Part shown: positions 33,943-46,200 of the stretch, piece by piece
Numbering within the stretch: position 1 is the first letter of the stretch
How the letters are laid out: every line of letters starts with the position of its first letter
Source: Anastatus disparis
Taxonomy: Eukaryota; Arthropoda; Insecta; Hymenoptera; Eupelmidae
Direction: 5' to 3'
Assembly (NCBI GenBank): GCA_017163975.1
Contig: JAFFSR010000291.1
Location: 3,105,001-3,169,000, forward strand
Length of the DNA: 64,000 bases
Notes under the pieces: generated by a model
Told to the model about the DNA's origin: nothing
The model's input: the letters and a program-made list of their open reading frames with translations, nothing else
Databases searched by the model: none
Program-made: the position numbers and the translations under genes

Positions 33943-34431
33943 ATCACCGATGCTGATTATCACACATTGTAAACTATTAACTCAAAAAGTTTTCATTTTA
34001 GAAGAAAAAGTTATGAACATTTTTTGTTACACTTATCATAAAGAAAAAGATTTTGTGTTCAAATAATAGGATCCTTATATTGTTTATTTTTTAACATTTC
34101 TGAGTTTGATGATAGTTGTTTTGTAGCGGTTTGGACAATGTAAAAACCGCTACTATACAAGCTTATGTTAGGTTAGAGTTCGTCAAAATATATCTTATGA
34201 ATGTAAGATTATGCGATGTTGTCACGTTTTCATGATTGCTTACTACTACTTGAAACTTGAAAGTCTACTTTAAACAATTATCAATGAATTTTTCATTTTA
34301 ATTATGCAGAACACAATTGTAAATTCTTATAATTGAATTTAATGATTTTTTATGATGAGAAAATTAAATATTTCTGAATTTATTTTTTCAGTTCTGTATT
34401 GACTTCCGTAGTTGGCTAAGAACTACCTTAA

Positions 34432-34545
34432 TCCAAATGACGTCATCTGAGACAGTCGGTCCCAGCCAGGTTTCAGCAACTCCAAACAGATCATAAGAGG
34501 GACCATCGCATAAGAGCTCGCGCACCTGTCCAATGTAAGCTCTTA
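34432..34545 (-). pseudogene. LINE family B, endonuclease N-terminal fragment
   Basis: Minus strand: RAYIGQVRELLCDGPSYDLF then GVAETWLGPTVSDDVIWI, the ETW block of AP-type endonucleases, running straight into the TTAA of T3. The LINE is truncated at about 34545. Confidence 0.8.
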
Positions 34546-35902
34546 ATGAGGTCTCATTCAAAAAGAAAATTATATATTTGAAAAAAGTATATGTTTTTTA
34601 TAATGTGATTTTAATGTAAATATTCTTACCAACTGTATCAAAGACTGACGTAAGGTCTAAGGAAATTATGTATTTGAAAAAAGTACATGTTTTTTACAAT
34701 TCTTTTTAAAAACTTGAAAAAAACAACAAAATGAATTGATTAAAACAAACATTTAGCCATATATTCATTTTTCTATTCTACCGCCTATTCTACTGTTTTT
34801 TCTCTCCATGTGACCATAGGGGGAAAAAATCCGTGGAATGGAAAGAAGACACTTGCGTATTAGGTCGCGTAAACATAAATATAATCTCTTTAAAATTGTA
34901 GCTCATACAGAGCGATTTTCTACAATTTTTTTTAAAATGAATGAAGTAGATTTGTATTTATAATTTAATTATTTAGACTGCACCCTTACATATTTCTTTT
35001 CTTTAGGGTAAATCGTACAAATGATGACATGTATTGAATTTTATGTTTAATTGCAACAGTAAGCATCTATCTTTCTCAAATTTCATACTTTACCTAAATT
35101 ATATTACATATAAATTTTATACATTTTAAAATTTATTTATTTAATTTTATAATTTTAAAATTGTAAATCATTATTGTAATTAGGAAACAAATAAAAGATT
35201 TAACAATTTTAATATATCTTTTAGTAAAGTTTTTGAGAATTACTTGTCAATGTAAATACCAAACCTAGTAATATAATTTTTGCAAAAAAATTATTCAATA
35301 TTAGAAGATGATTTAAGAAGTTTAAGCTAAGTTTATTAATTTCTTTTATAAAATTGTAGGAGTATTTGAAGTGTTAGAAAAGCTAAAGTATAATGTACAA
35401 AAGGTGTAGTCAATTATAAACACTGATTGACTATAAAAGAACTTTATTTAAGTATAAACGTTAAACGCTTAAACACGCCTAGCTACAGTAAGTCTAATAA
35501 AGACGTCCGTGCAACAACGAGTAGAAGAGCAGAGTGAGTCGCGACAAGCGACGTAACTCTGAGTAAAAAAAAGGTAGAGGGGATGAAGTCTCCTATAGGT
35601 GGCAGCCGCATATATTTTACATGAAGACTGCACAAAAATTAAAATAATGATATTATGTTTAAATACCGAAAAAAGTAGAATTAAATAAGTTTCTTGTATC
35701 CAATTCTGTTAAAACATTGTCAGTTCACGAAAAATGAATTGCATAAAATTGATGGTAACAATACAAATTTGAAAGTTGATTTCTATAAAAATACTTTTTT
35801 TTACTTAGTTTTTCATATTAATTTTTTATTTGTAAAAGTTAAGATGATTGAACAAAATGTCTTCCTGGAATATAACCTGTTATAATTTGTATTGATCAAG
35901 TT
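34546..35902. other. AT-rich interval with RT scrap and direct repeats
   Basis: Two direct repeats of about 36 bp (34564-34602 and 34664-34700, TATTTGAAAAAAGTAYATG core) flank a 34-bp minus-strand reverse-transcriptase-like scrap (LDLTSVFDTV, about 34665-34634). A GC-richer stretch at 35470-35620 is unrecognised. No genes seen. Confidence 0.4.
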
Positions 35903-36210
35903 TTAACCCTTTCAGAACGGAATTATTATTTCATCATGAAAAGTTCTGATAACTATTTAGCGATGATAAGTGTTCATTTATTAAGCAATTTTTGCGATAA
36001 AAAAATTTTTTTTTTTTTTTTCTTTTCAAGTTTTCTCAGTTTCTATCAAAGATATAATAACTTAGGCCCTCAGTTTGAGATCGGAAATAGTCCACTTCAA
36101 TCTAATACACATATTTTTTTTACAAAATTTGAAGCCACTTTTGCACAATTTCAAAAAAACCAAAAAATGTCAATGTACATTGTAATGTACATTGGTTCTG
36201 AAAGGGTTAA
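35903..36210. mobile_element. TTAA-flanked, CCC-ended MITE (T9, piggyBac-like)
   Basis: Element 35907-36206 (300 bp) with 12-bp inverted ends CCCTTTCAGAAC, flanked by TTAA on both sides. TTAA plus CCC ends is the piggyBac pattern. The interior includes a T run and a small TGTACATTACAATGTACA palindrome near the right end. No transposase. Confidence 0.75.
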
Positions 36211-36587
36211 CAGAACTAGGAATCTCAAATATATAATTTTTAATTAATTTAATCGATAAAAATACTTCAATAACGTAATTGGATAGGAGGTTTTCTGTTT
36301 TTATAAAAATATATGTCAACAGGCAATATGACATGATATAAAAGTTTTATAATTAATTACTAATAATTGAATAATAGTGTTTTTTTAAGAATTAAAAATC
36401 AAGTACAAAGTATTGATATTGTTAGATGAGATCAAAGAAAATATATATTTCAAAAGAATGATAAATATTTTAAAAAGATGTAAAGTAGAATTATCAAGAG
36501 ATTGGAATCAAATTACAGATGTAAGATGCATAAAAATATATTTCAAATTTTTAAGAAATATAATTATTTGAAAATAAAATTCATATA

Positions 36588-36655
36588 GTTTCCTTAGATT
36601 TTAAGACAGCCTTTGATGCATTGGATAAGAATAGTTACATTTATTTGTTATGAGA
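36588..36655 (+). pseudogene. Reverse-transcriptase motif-A fragment
   Basis: Plus-strand SLDFKTAFDALDKNS, then a stop. This matches motif A of LINE reverse transcriptases (LDFxxAFD). Flanking frames are closed, so only a scrap remains. Confidence 0.5.
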
Positions 36656-36945
36656 TATAAGTTTCTTTTAGCGATTATAAAAAATAAATTTGTAAGCTTA
36701 TTTTAACAACAACAAACAATATATTTGTGTGCTTATATGAAGTTTTTTTTAGCGACAACAAACAATAAATCTGTATGCTTTTTATAAGCTTTTTTTAGCG
36801 ACAACAAATAATAAATCTGTACGCTTTTATAAGCTTTTTTTTAGCGACAACAAATAATAGATCTGTGCGCTTCAGCGACAATAAGAAATGAATTTGTAAG
36901 CTTTTAAAGCTTTTAATGCAGCCATATATTTTTATGCTGGTCTCA
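36650..36945. repeat. TTGTCGCTAAAAGAAGCTTAC minisatellite (orientation 2)
   Basis: Reverse-complement copy of the array at 21330-21720 (TTTTTTTAGCGACAACAAATAATA units), including its flank (AATGCAGCCATATATTTTTATG then GGTCTCAAGCCC). Confidence 0.75.
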
Positions 36946-37459
36946 AGCCCAGAAATCTTTTATTAAGATAAATATGTAAATATTTTATTTCTAGTTTGAA
37001 AAAAAAACATATTTCATTTAAATACAAGTGTTAATTAAGTACCTATGGATATTAAGTTAAATTCATTTTGTAATTTATAATTTACTTTTGTAATTAGTAA
37101 ATTTTTTCAATAATAAAAATAAAAATACAATATATAGTAATAAAAATATTATATATTTATCTGAATAAAGGAAATGCAGAGAGGAAGCTTTGTATTATCA
37201 ATTAGTTATGTTTGCAATTATATTAATGAAATATTAATAATAATAATTTTTTTTTCATTATTGAAATTCAATATTAGAATATAAATGAAATGCAGTGAAA
37301 AAACTTTATATTATTAATTAGTCACAGTTACAATTATAATAATAAAATATTACTAATTATAGTAATATTTAATTACTTATAATTGTTATTATAATAATAG
37401 AATATTATTAATAATAAAAATATTTTTTTATTACTAATTACTAAAACATAATATCATAG

Positions 37460-37680
37460 TGAGGGAAGGGCATAATGAGGGGGCTATAAAAAGTGAGGGT
37501 GGGGCATATTTAGGGGGGGCTATAAAAATTGAGGGGGGCGAGAGGGGCTGAGTGGGGGCCTCAGTTACGTTAATTTTGAAATGGCTATTTATAAGAGGAA
37601 TTACAACGTAATTTTAGGGGGGGCTGTACCGACAGACATTTGAGGGGGGCTGAGGGGGGGGAGGGTCGGTTGAATCTTGT
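37460..37680. repeat. G-rich stretch with repeated GAGGGGGGC
   Basis: Plus strand carries many G runs (GAGGGGGGC, TAGGGGGGGCTATAAAAA twice, GGGGGGGAGGG) in otherwise AT-rich DNA, followed by an (AT)n tract at 37688-37745. It could form G-quadruplexes; origin unknown. Confidence 0.55.
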
Positions 37681-37687
37681 CTTACGA

Positions 37688-37695
37688 CTATATAT

Positions 37696-37745
<50 letters not shown>
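37688..37745. repeat. (AT)n microsatellite
   Basis: Near-pure AT dinucleotide tract; open frames of IYIYIY type here are artefacts. Confidence 0.9.
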
Positions 37746-37747
<2 letters not shown>

Positions 37748-38699
37748 CCACCCAATTGTTCTTTTGAGGATTGCGACGTTGCCACATCTCGATATATATA
37801 TATATGCACGGCGTCTGTGACGGGTTTCTGCTTGTAGGTTAGTTTGCTTATTTTTATTTTAATATTTTGATAATAATATAATAAAATTTAAAGAAATGAT
37901 GTAAAAATAGCGAAAATAGAATAGTTTATCATAAAATAATTTCAAATAAAATAATATATATTTATACACTGAAAAAAAGAAATGTTAAATTCAAAGAAAT
38001 ATATTTTGTAAAAATGAAAATGTTTGAATCAAACAACTGATTGCTTGAAACAAAGAAGACATATTTGAAACCGGTGAATATTTTTTTGAAAACAAAAAAT
38101 AATTTATTTGAAAGATAAATTTATTGTTTCAAAGAAAGTTTATTTAATTCTAAAAATGCATTTTTTAAAATAAAAATTGGAATTTTCAAATTAAATAAAA
38201 ATATTTTAAAACAATTCAAAAATATCTTTAAATAAATATTTATTTAAATTAAAAAAATTATCTTTTGAATTTAAAAAATTTTTTATTAATTCATTAGAAA
38301 ACTTATTTAATCAATCGTTTGCTTGATCTAAATAAATATTTACTTAAATCAAGCATACTAAATTTAATTTTAAAAAATCTTTAATTAAATTAAAAGAATG
38401 ATTTATTCAAAGCTATAACTTAGTATGTTAAAAATTTTAAAAAATAGTTATTCAAAAGAAAAAAGGTGTGTTCCAAACAAACAAATACTTTTTTAAATCA
38501 ATATTTCTCTAATTCAAAAAAAATAATTTTATTATCTTAAAGAAATAATTTTTTGTTTCAAAGATTTTGGTGATTTAATCAAGTATTCAATTCTTTGGCT
38601 TAGTAGTAAAAAAGTAAAGATATGAAGTCTTTAAATTGATCAAATAAATCTTTGTTTCAAACATATAAATCATTGTTTTATACAATCATAATTGACTTT

Positions 38700-41145
38700 T
38701 AAGGAAATTATTTGCTTGATTAAAAGAAATTATAAAGGTGGATTTCGAGACAGTATTTTTTCAAAACAAAACATTGATTGACAAAGTTAATCAAATGAGT
38801 TTTTTGTTTTAAAGAATTCGGTAATATCATCAAGCATTCAATTCTTTGATTTAAGACTAAGAGAGTAGACATACGAATTTTTTTAATTTATAAAATGAAT
38901 CTTTATTTCAAATTAATAATTATTTGTTCTATACAATCATACTTTACTGTAAAAGAAATTATTTGTTTGATCCAAAGAAATTATTGGAAAATTTGAAAAA
39001 ACTATTTTTTAAAAACAAAACATCGATTAACAGATTTAAAAAAATGGTGCGTTTGTTTTAAAGAATTTGGTATTATAATCAAGCATTCGATGCTTTGATT
39101 TAGGAGTAAGAGAGTAAACATGCGAATTCATTGAATTGATCAAATGAATCTTTGTTTCAAATAAATAATTATTTGTTTTATGCAATCATATTTGACTGTA
39201 AAAGAAATCATTTGATTGATTCCAAGAAATAATTAAGGAGAATATGAAAACAGTATTTTTTCAAAACAAAACATTGATTTACAGATATAAAAAAATGGTT
39301 TTTTTGTTTTAAAGAATTTGGTAATATAATCAAGCATTCGATTTTTTGATTTAGAAGTAAGAAAGTAATCATACGAATTCTTTGATTCGATCGAAAGAAT
39401 CTTTGTTTCAAATAAATAATTATTTGTTTTATAAAACTATAATTGCCCGTGAAAGAAATTATTTGTTTGAGTCAAAGAAATTATTAAGAGCATGACGAAG
39501 CTGCCCGCCTTCTAATAATATTTCCAATCCTAACTTATGAATAAACGATGCGTTTAATCGAGTTTTTTTGCTACAAAGAAAAAGTTTATAAGATTAAACT
39601 CTAGTGCGGACAATTCAAGAAATCCACCAAAATATTATACATACAAAGTTATAATAAAAACTTTCAATGTATCGTATTTTAAGGTTAGGTTTGTCGAGTT
39701 TGATATCTAATTTCCAATCCAAGCTCATAAAAAAATAACAAGTCCAAATGATTTTTTATTTTAACAAAAATTATTGTATTAATATAGCTTTAGTGCGGAC
39801 AAGTCATTATATTTGTTTAATTTATGAATTTAAAAAGATATTGATAAAATAAAAAAAGCAAAACTCGATTGCTGCAGCTCCGACATCCCGTTAAGGAGAA
39901 TTGGAAAACAGTATTTCTTTAAAACCAAACATTGATTTACAGATTGAAAAAAATGGTTTTTTTGTTTTGAAGAAATTGGTAATATAATCAGGCATTTAAT
40001 TTTTTTATTTAGGAGTAGGAAATTAAACATACAGATTCTTTGAATTTATTAAATGAAGCTTTCTTTTAAAAAAATAATTATTTGTTTTAATCAATCATAC
40101 TTGACTGTAAAAGAAACGGTTTGTTTAATTCAAAGAAATCATTATTGATAATTTCAAAACAGTATATTTTCAAAACGCAAATTTAATTGACAGTATCTAA
40201 AAAATTGATTTTTTTTTGTTTTATAGAATTCGGTTATATAATCACGCATTCGATTCTTTGATTCAGTAGAAAGAAAGTAAACATACGGATTCTTTAGATT
40301 AATCAAATAAATCTTTGTTTTAAATAAATAATTAATTGTTTTATACAACTATACTTGACCGTTATTAAAATTATTTGTTTGATTCAAAGAAATTATTAAA
40401 GAAAATTTAAAATAGTATTTTTCAAAACAAAATATTGATTGACAGTATCAAAACAATGATTTTTTTGTTTAAAAAAATTTGGTTATGTAATCAAGCATTC
40501 GACTTTTTAATTCAGTAGTAAGAGAGTAAACATACCAATTCTTTGAATCAATCAAATGAACCTTTGTTTCAAACAAATAATTATTTGTTTTTACAACTTT
40601 ATGTGACCGTTAATAAAATTATTTGTTTGATTCAAAGAAATTATCAAGAGGAATTTAAAAAAAATATTTTTCAAAACAAAATATTGATTGACAGTATCAA
40701 AACAATGATTTTTTTATTTTAAAAAATTTAGTTATATAATCAAGCATTCGACTTTTTAATTCAGTAGTAAGAGAGTAAACATACGAATTCTTTGAATCAA
40801 TCAAATGAACCTTTGTTTCAAACAAATAATTATTTGTTTTATACAGTCATACTTGCCTGTAAAAGAAATTATTTGTTTGATACAAAGAAATTTGTAAGAA
40901 GAATTTTAAAACAGTATTGTTTCAAAACAAAACATTGAGAGATACAAAAAAATGTTTTTTTTCTTAATTTTAAAGAATATGGTAATATAATTAAGCATTC
41001 AATTACTTAAATACTAGTAAAGTAGTAAAGATACTAATATTTTGAATTAATTAAATAAATCTTGGTTTCAAATAAATGATTCTTCGTTTTATACAATCGT
41101 ACCCGTCTGTTCAAGAAATTATTTGTTTGATTCAAAAAAATTATT
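38700..41145. repeat. Approx. 250-bp tandem satellite
   Basis: About nine tandem units. The motif CAAAACAAAACATTGATTGAC recurs at 38751, 38999, 39247, 39907, 40157, 40411, 40660 and 40911, spaced 248-254 bp except where T11 interrupts. Each unit also has TTTGTTTCAAATAAATAATT and GTAAAAGAAATTATTTG. Open frames within are by-products. Confidence 0.85.
39484..39894. mobile_element. TTAA-flanked insertion in the satellite (T11)
   Basis: Element 39488-39890 with imperfect ends GAGCATGACGAAGCTGC and, inverted, CGGGATGTCGGAGCTGC, flanked by TTAA. Neighbouring satellite units read ATTATTAAGGAGAATATG at the same place, giving the empty site with one TTAA. It contains two inverted CTCTAGTGCGGACAA-type segments. 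Confidence 0.75.
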
Positions 41146-41421
41146 TCGGCATAAAGCTTTAAATTTCGTCCGCTTGGTGGAAACCCGTTTTTTTCTAAAC
41201 TCGCAAGTGCAGAGAAGCCTCCTCAGTTCATATATAAGAAAATTGTAAAGTCAAACCTATTAACGTAACGCACTGCGAGCGATTGCGATACTTGAAACGT
41301 CGATAGGGAAACATTGATAAGTTAAGATTAGCGAGCGATAACTTTAATTATTTGTATTTAAAATAAAAAATATGTGCTGTATAAGAATAAGCGAATATAT
41401 ATGAAATTATAAAGTTTCTTC

Positions 41422-41465
<44 letters not shown>

Positions 41466-41589
41466 TACTCTGAAAATAATTAGTATTATAAATAATACAG
41501 GTTAAAAAAAATGACAAATCCACAATTATCAATTATTTAAAACAAACAAATTTTTGAAAAATTTATTATAGTTTCAAAGAAATATTTTT

Positions 41590-42220
41590 TTGAAACAAAA
41601 ATATATTTATTAAAAACAAACATTTGTGTGTTTCTTATAATACAATGGAAAAAAAAATTTGTGAATTACAAAGAAATATTTATTTCTTTTGAGTAAATGA
41701 GTTATTCAAAGAAAAAAAATATTTCTTACAAATAAACACATATTTATTAAAAATAATTATCTATTTGTTTCTTTCCTACAGATTTTATAAGAAATGAGTC
41801 TTTTTTTTAAAAAAATATATATTTCTTTTAAGTAAATAATTTTTTAAAGTAAAAAAATATTTCTTACAAGCAAACAAGTATTTATTAAAAAGAAACATCT
41901 ATTTGTTTCTTTCCGACAGATTTTTGAAAAAATGAGTCTTATTTAAAAAAAATATATGTTTCTTTTAAGTAAATGTTTTTTGTAAGTAAACAAATATTTG
42001 TTACAAACAAACAAGTATTTATTAAAAAGAAACAACTATTTGTTTCTTTCCGACAGATTTTTAAAGAAATGAGTCTTAGATTCGAAAAAATATTTTTGTT
42101 CTTAAATAAATGTTTTTTTTAAAGGAATAAATATTTCTTAGAAACAAACACATATTTATTAAAAACAACATCAATTTGTTTGTATCCGACAGAATTATAA
42201 ACAAATTATTTTAGATTTAA
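41590..42220. repeat. Approx. 115-bp tandem satellite
   Basis: About five degenerate units with core CTATTTGTTTCTTTCCGACAG followed by ATGAGTCTT, near the right end of the CACTG-ended element. Confidence 0.7.
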
Positions 42221-42417
42221 ATAAATGTTTTTTCTAATTAAAAATTTAGATTTTTTAAATTAAATATTTCGTTTTTTACATCTAAGAAATATGTTTTTAA
42301 TTTTAAAAAATTCACTTCTTTGTTTTAAAGAAATCGTGTGTTTGGCACTATTGAAACACACCATTTCTTTGAAACAAAGAAATTTTCTTTCATTCTATCA
42401 AATTTTTTTTCAGTGTA

Positions 42418-43296
42418 TATTATTAATTGTATTTTGTTATAAGAATTTAAAACTTTCGAAATTTGCGCACTTTTCTTGTCGCTGTTGAGTAGCATGGCTT
42501 TTATTGATCCGGTCGCAAAGACGTTTATCAACTTTAACGAGTAATATCTTAATATTTACCACGGCAATGAGTAATTTAGTAGATATCATTTGAAAGAGGA
42601 AACTTTCTTTTAGACATTTGTTCATCTGTCTGTTTTTCAGAAAATCACTCCCTGCTTTGCAAATACGCAATATTGATATATTTTATTCACAATCCCATAA
42701 GAGTCTAGACAAAAAAGTTCAAACTTTAAGTTCTGATTTTATTCAATTTTGCACGGCAAGCTCATAAATTAAGCATACGATCGGATTCAGGACATTTTAA
42801 ATAATAAGAAACGTTATTGTGTAGTCTCAGAATTTTCATGCAAGAACCTCCTTAAATATATAAATATACATTTCTGTACTAAAAATAATTTATATTTTTT
42901 ATTTTTCGAAAATAAATATATAAACAAAACTTCGTTTTTAATCAATGGATTTCCGAAAACGCAGCTGCGAACACAGCTGAGATCCTAGCTGGGAAATCAA
43001 CTATGATTTGCGGCCAAATCCTCACCTGATTTTCCAGCCAAGTTCACAGCTGAGTTCGTAGCTCTATTTTAAGCTGGGTTTACAATTGTGATTGCCGCTG
43101 ATTTTTTATAGCAGGGTATAAATTGACTTGAGAGGGATCATAAATTATAGAAAATTTTTTTCTTCTAAAATAAAATATCTACTTTAAACTTTAATTTAAA
43201 AAATTATAAAGTTCCTCAAAACGAGGAAAATTCTAAAACTAATACAATAAACAAACCCGTTTCTTGATCGGTAAAGCAATTTTTAAAATGAATTTT
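42418..43296. other. Non-coding, with AGCTG-rich repeat ending at 43116
   Basis: Bases 42950-43116 are rich in AGCTG motifs and end in TTTTTTATAGCAGGG, i.e. a minus-strand CCCTGCTATAAAAAATC end like the other CCC-plus-A-run elements. No left partner was found. The rest is AT-rich. Confidence 0.45.
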
Positions 43297-46200
43297 TTAA
43301 TTGCTAGTATATCTGGATTGATCACTGGTTACTGTTTTGTGTTTGTGCAGTTCATAATCATCATGATTGTCTTTGAAACAATCAGGGCAATATAAATCGC
43401 CGGTACAACCCTTGCAAATCACAAGATCAGTGGTTTGCTCACACATGCAACATGATTCAAAGTAATCTTGATACTTGTTATGTCTATCCTTAAAATATTG
43501 TGGACATTTCACACTACTTCTGAGGCCATACATCTTACCATCATTGATATCACTGCAAAGTGCTTGCTGCTATATAAATAAATTTGATAAAAATTATTTT
43601 AATGACTTTCATTGTAAGAATAATGAATATATGAAAATTTAAATTAAAACAATCAGATAAAATTTTGATATATGAAATATATAAAAAACACTAATTTATT
43701 TTGAAAATTAAAAATCCAATTCACAATAAAATGTTAAAAAAAAAAATTCTCAATATAGTAAATTACCTCAGGAATCAGTCACAAAAAAATTTCAAGAGAT
43801 AAATTAAATAAATTAAATACTAAAATTATTGAAGTTATTAAACAAAACAAATATTTTACCATCCTAGCAGAAATAATTTGCCGTGTATAACTAATAATAA
43901 CTATACACAACGAAAAATAATTTTCAAAAAAAGTTATTAATTCTTATTATTTGTTTTAAAAGTCTAGAATTTGGACTATTATAACTTTTTGTAATAGTTA
44001 CTAATAATTATTTTTTATTTATAATAGTTTATAGAGGTTATTATCAGTAATTATTTTTTATTATCTTTTTCGGTATGAAAAGTATACGCAAAAAGTAAAC
44101 TGTAAGTAAAAGTTATTATTGGTTTTTTTTTCAATCTAAGAGTTACTAATAATTATTTTCTATTTATAACAGTTTATGAAGTTATTATCAGTTATTTTTT
44201 TTATAATCTTTTTCAGTATGGAAAGTATTCATATAAAGCCAACCGTAAATAAAAGTTATTATCAGTTATTATTTTTCATCTTTTTTAGTCTAAGAAGTAT
44301 ACTCATAAAGCAAACTGTAAATGAAAGTTATAATTAGGTTATTATAAATATTAAGCTAATAATATATAAAGAGTATGCTAAAAAGCATAAGGAGTTAAAA
44401 AGTGAAATTAATAAAAATTTATAAATGTTTTATTATATAAGTTTATTTGAAAAAGTTTAAACTTTCAAAAAACATAAAATAAGAAGCTTCATAAAGGTTA
44501 TTAAGTAAACCAAAATTTATTATTAGTATGAAACAAAGATGCGAGCAAAAATGTGTCCAAAGAAAGAAAATTAAATATTGTTTTAGTATATGTTCAATTC
44601 GTACTAATTATGGTCACTAATTAAAAACAATTCTCAATTTCAAACTTTTTGTACATTATAAAAATAGATAATGTTAAAATCAAACTTTTAATGTCTCCTT
44701 TATCCAAATTAAAAATATAGATGTCTTTTCAAAAATAAAAACTCATGACAACTTTTGTTTCCTAAAAAAGTAATAAAAAATTGTAAAAAATAATAACTAA
44801 TAATTTTTATTTTAGGTTTGGTTTATGCGTATGGTTTACAAATTGAAAAAGCTAATTAAAAATAATAAAAAAAATAACAACTATTTTAAACTTTTTTTAC
44901 AGTCGAAAATTTTGACATTTCAAATGGTTAATGTCAATTATTAATTTTTATTATTTTTTATTTCAAAATGTGATTCCACCTAGACAAGTATACGAAACCT
45001 TAGAGACTAATTATTTGAGTATTCAAGAAATGAAAATATATAAAAAATCTGTCAAAAAGAAATTAGAAAAATAATTGATATTTTTTTTTCCAACTTGATG
45101 TTTATTACTAAAGATATAGTAAAGTAAAATGATGTATTATATTACTTCATTGATAAATATTTAATAGTTATTAATATTCATTTTTCAATTACTTTATCAT
45201 AAATTTGTTTACGTGAAATCTGAATTACTTACTTCAATATCCTCTAATTTGTTTAGAGCATCATATTTTGATTCTAAAACAGCTTCTGCTAAAGCTTTTT
45301 CAATTATTTTTTTCGACGCAGTTGTTTCATCTTCTTCCTCAAAATTTGTTGTATGTTCTTCAGTATACTAATATTATTAAATATTTATATTAATAATAAA
45401 CAAAATTAGTTTCAATATAGATAATTTACTTTAAATTTATTGATATATAAATTATATTTAATAATAATCATTTTATAACCTTTGATGAATCTATTCCTTT
45501 TAAATTATTTAATCGAGCTTGAATATCACTGTCAATTTCATCACTGTTTTTTGAAATATTTAATTTTTCCAAACATTTTTTAATCAATTCATCAGTTTTT
45601 TGTTGATTTGTTCTGGTATCTACTTGATTAATCTAAAAATAATTAAAAATGTTTTTTTTTTCAGTAAAAATGAAATTAGGGAAATGTTAAACTTACGACA
45701 GATGTTTTCTACACTATAAATTTATATGTCAATATATAGTCTATGTTTTATTTGTAACTACATTCGCAATCTTGATGTCATATATTATTTTATTATATTA
45801 TTATTTTATTTTATCATATTATCCCATTTAATTAGTAAAAATAATAATTTTAACCATAATTTTATTCCTTAATTTTTTCTTTTTTTTTCTTCTGGTTTTT
45901 ATTAAAATTTTTAAAAATAACGATGATGGATTTTCAATTTTAGGCTATCAATTTTCGATCGTCATCAAATGTCACATTGCATTGCCCATCTTCAAATTTT
46001 TATATAGTTTTACGACAGTTTACAACAGATTTTTTTTGTATAAACTATTTAATATTTTTTATCTTATTTATATAAAATTTAGTATATTTTATAGTTTTAT
46101 AATATATTTTACGATATTTTCTATCAAATTTAACGTTTTTAAATTATGTTTACGATAGATATCTGAAAATAAACATCTGTCGTAAGTTTAACAACGGCCA

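Larger units (their letters stand above)
32056..34431. mobile_element. TTAA-flanked element (T3) in LINE B endonuclease
   Basis: Element 32060-34427, ends GGTAGTTCTTAGCTAAATCG and, inverted, GGTAGTTCTTAGCCAACTAC, flanked by TTAA (32056-32059, 34428-34431). Removing it with one TTAA gives a continuous LINE endonuclease frame (VIWI joined to KDYKLFRQ). The interior is AT-rich, with an (AT)n tract at 32454-32560, and holds an internal palindrome (33110-34055) carrying T4 and T5. No transposase. Confidence 0.85.
27990..34545 (-). mobile_element. LINE family B, copy 2 (minus, 5'-truncated, many insertions)
   Basis: The 3' end is at about 28000 with a GATAGATA tail. The 3' UTR (28020-29400) is followed upstream by RT and endonuclease coding to about 34545, where it is 5'-truncated. 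It carries a CAGGTG palindrome (28155-28525), T6 (28893-29329) and T3 (32056-34431, itself holding T4 and T5). A 16-bp tandem repeat (AATATCTATCAGTCAC, about five copies) lies at 28655-28740. Copy 1 (17540-18390) shows the 3' UTR without the first two insertions. Confidence 0.85.
37965..42417. mobile_element. CACTGAAAAAAA-ended giant element with satellites
   Basis: The left end CACTGAAAAAAA (37967) and right end TTTTTTTTCAGTG (to 42415) form an inverted pair, flanked by TA (37965-37966, 42416-42417). The interior (4.45 kb) has no coding capacity and holds a 250-bp satellite array, a short unique GC-richer stretch (41150-41345), an (AT)n tract (41427-41461) and a second, 115-bp array. The CACTG tips resemble CACTA-type ends, but TA duplication fits Tc1/mariner; unresolved. 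Confidence 0.6.

Noticed and set aside
35694..35885. 63-residue plus-strand frame
   Set aside because: AT-rich, biased composition and no motifs or splice context.
37585..37837. Open frames rich in Ile-Tyr
   Set aside because: Translations of an (AT)n tract.
39208..40348. Repeated minus-strand frames of 64-67 codons in the satellite
   Set aside because: They recur with the 250-bp unit and have poor conservation of frame.
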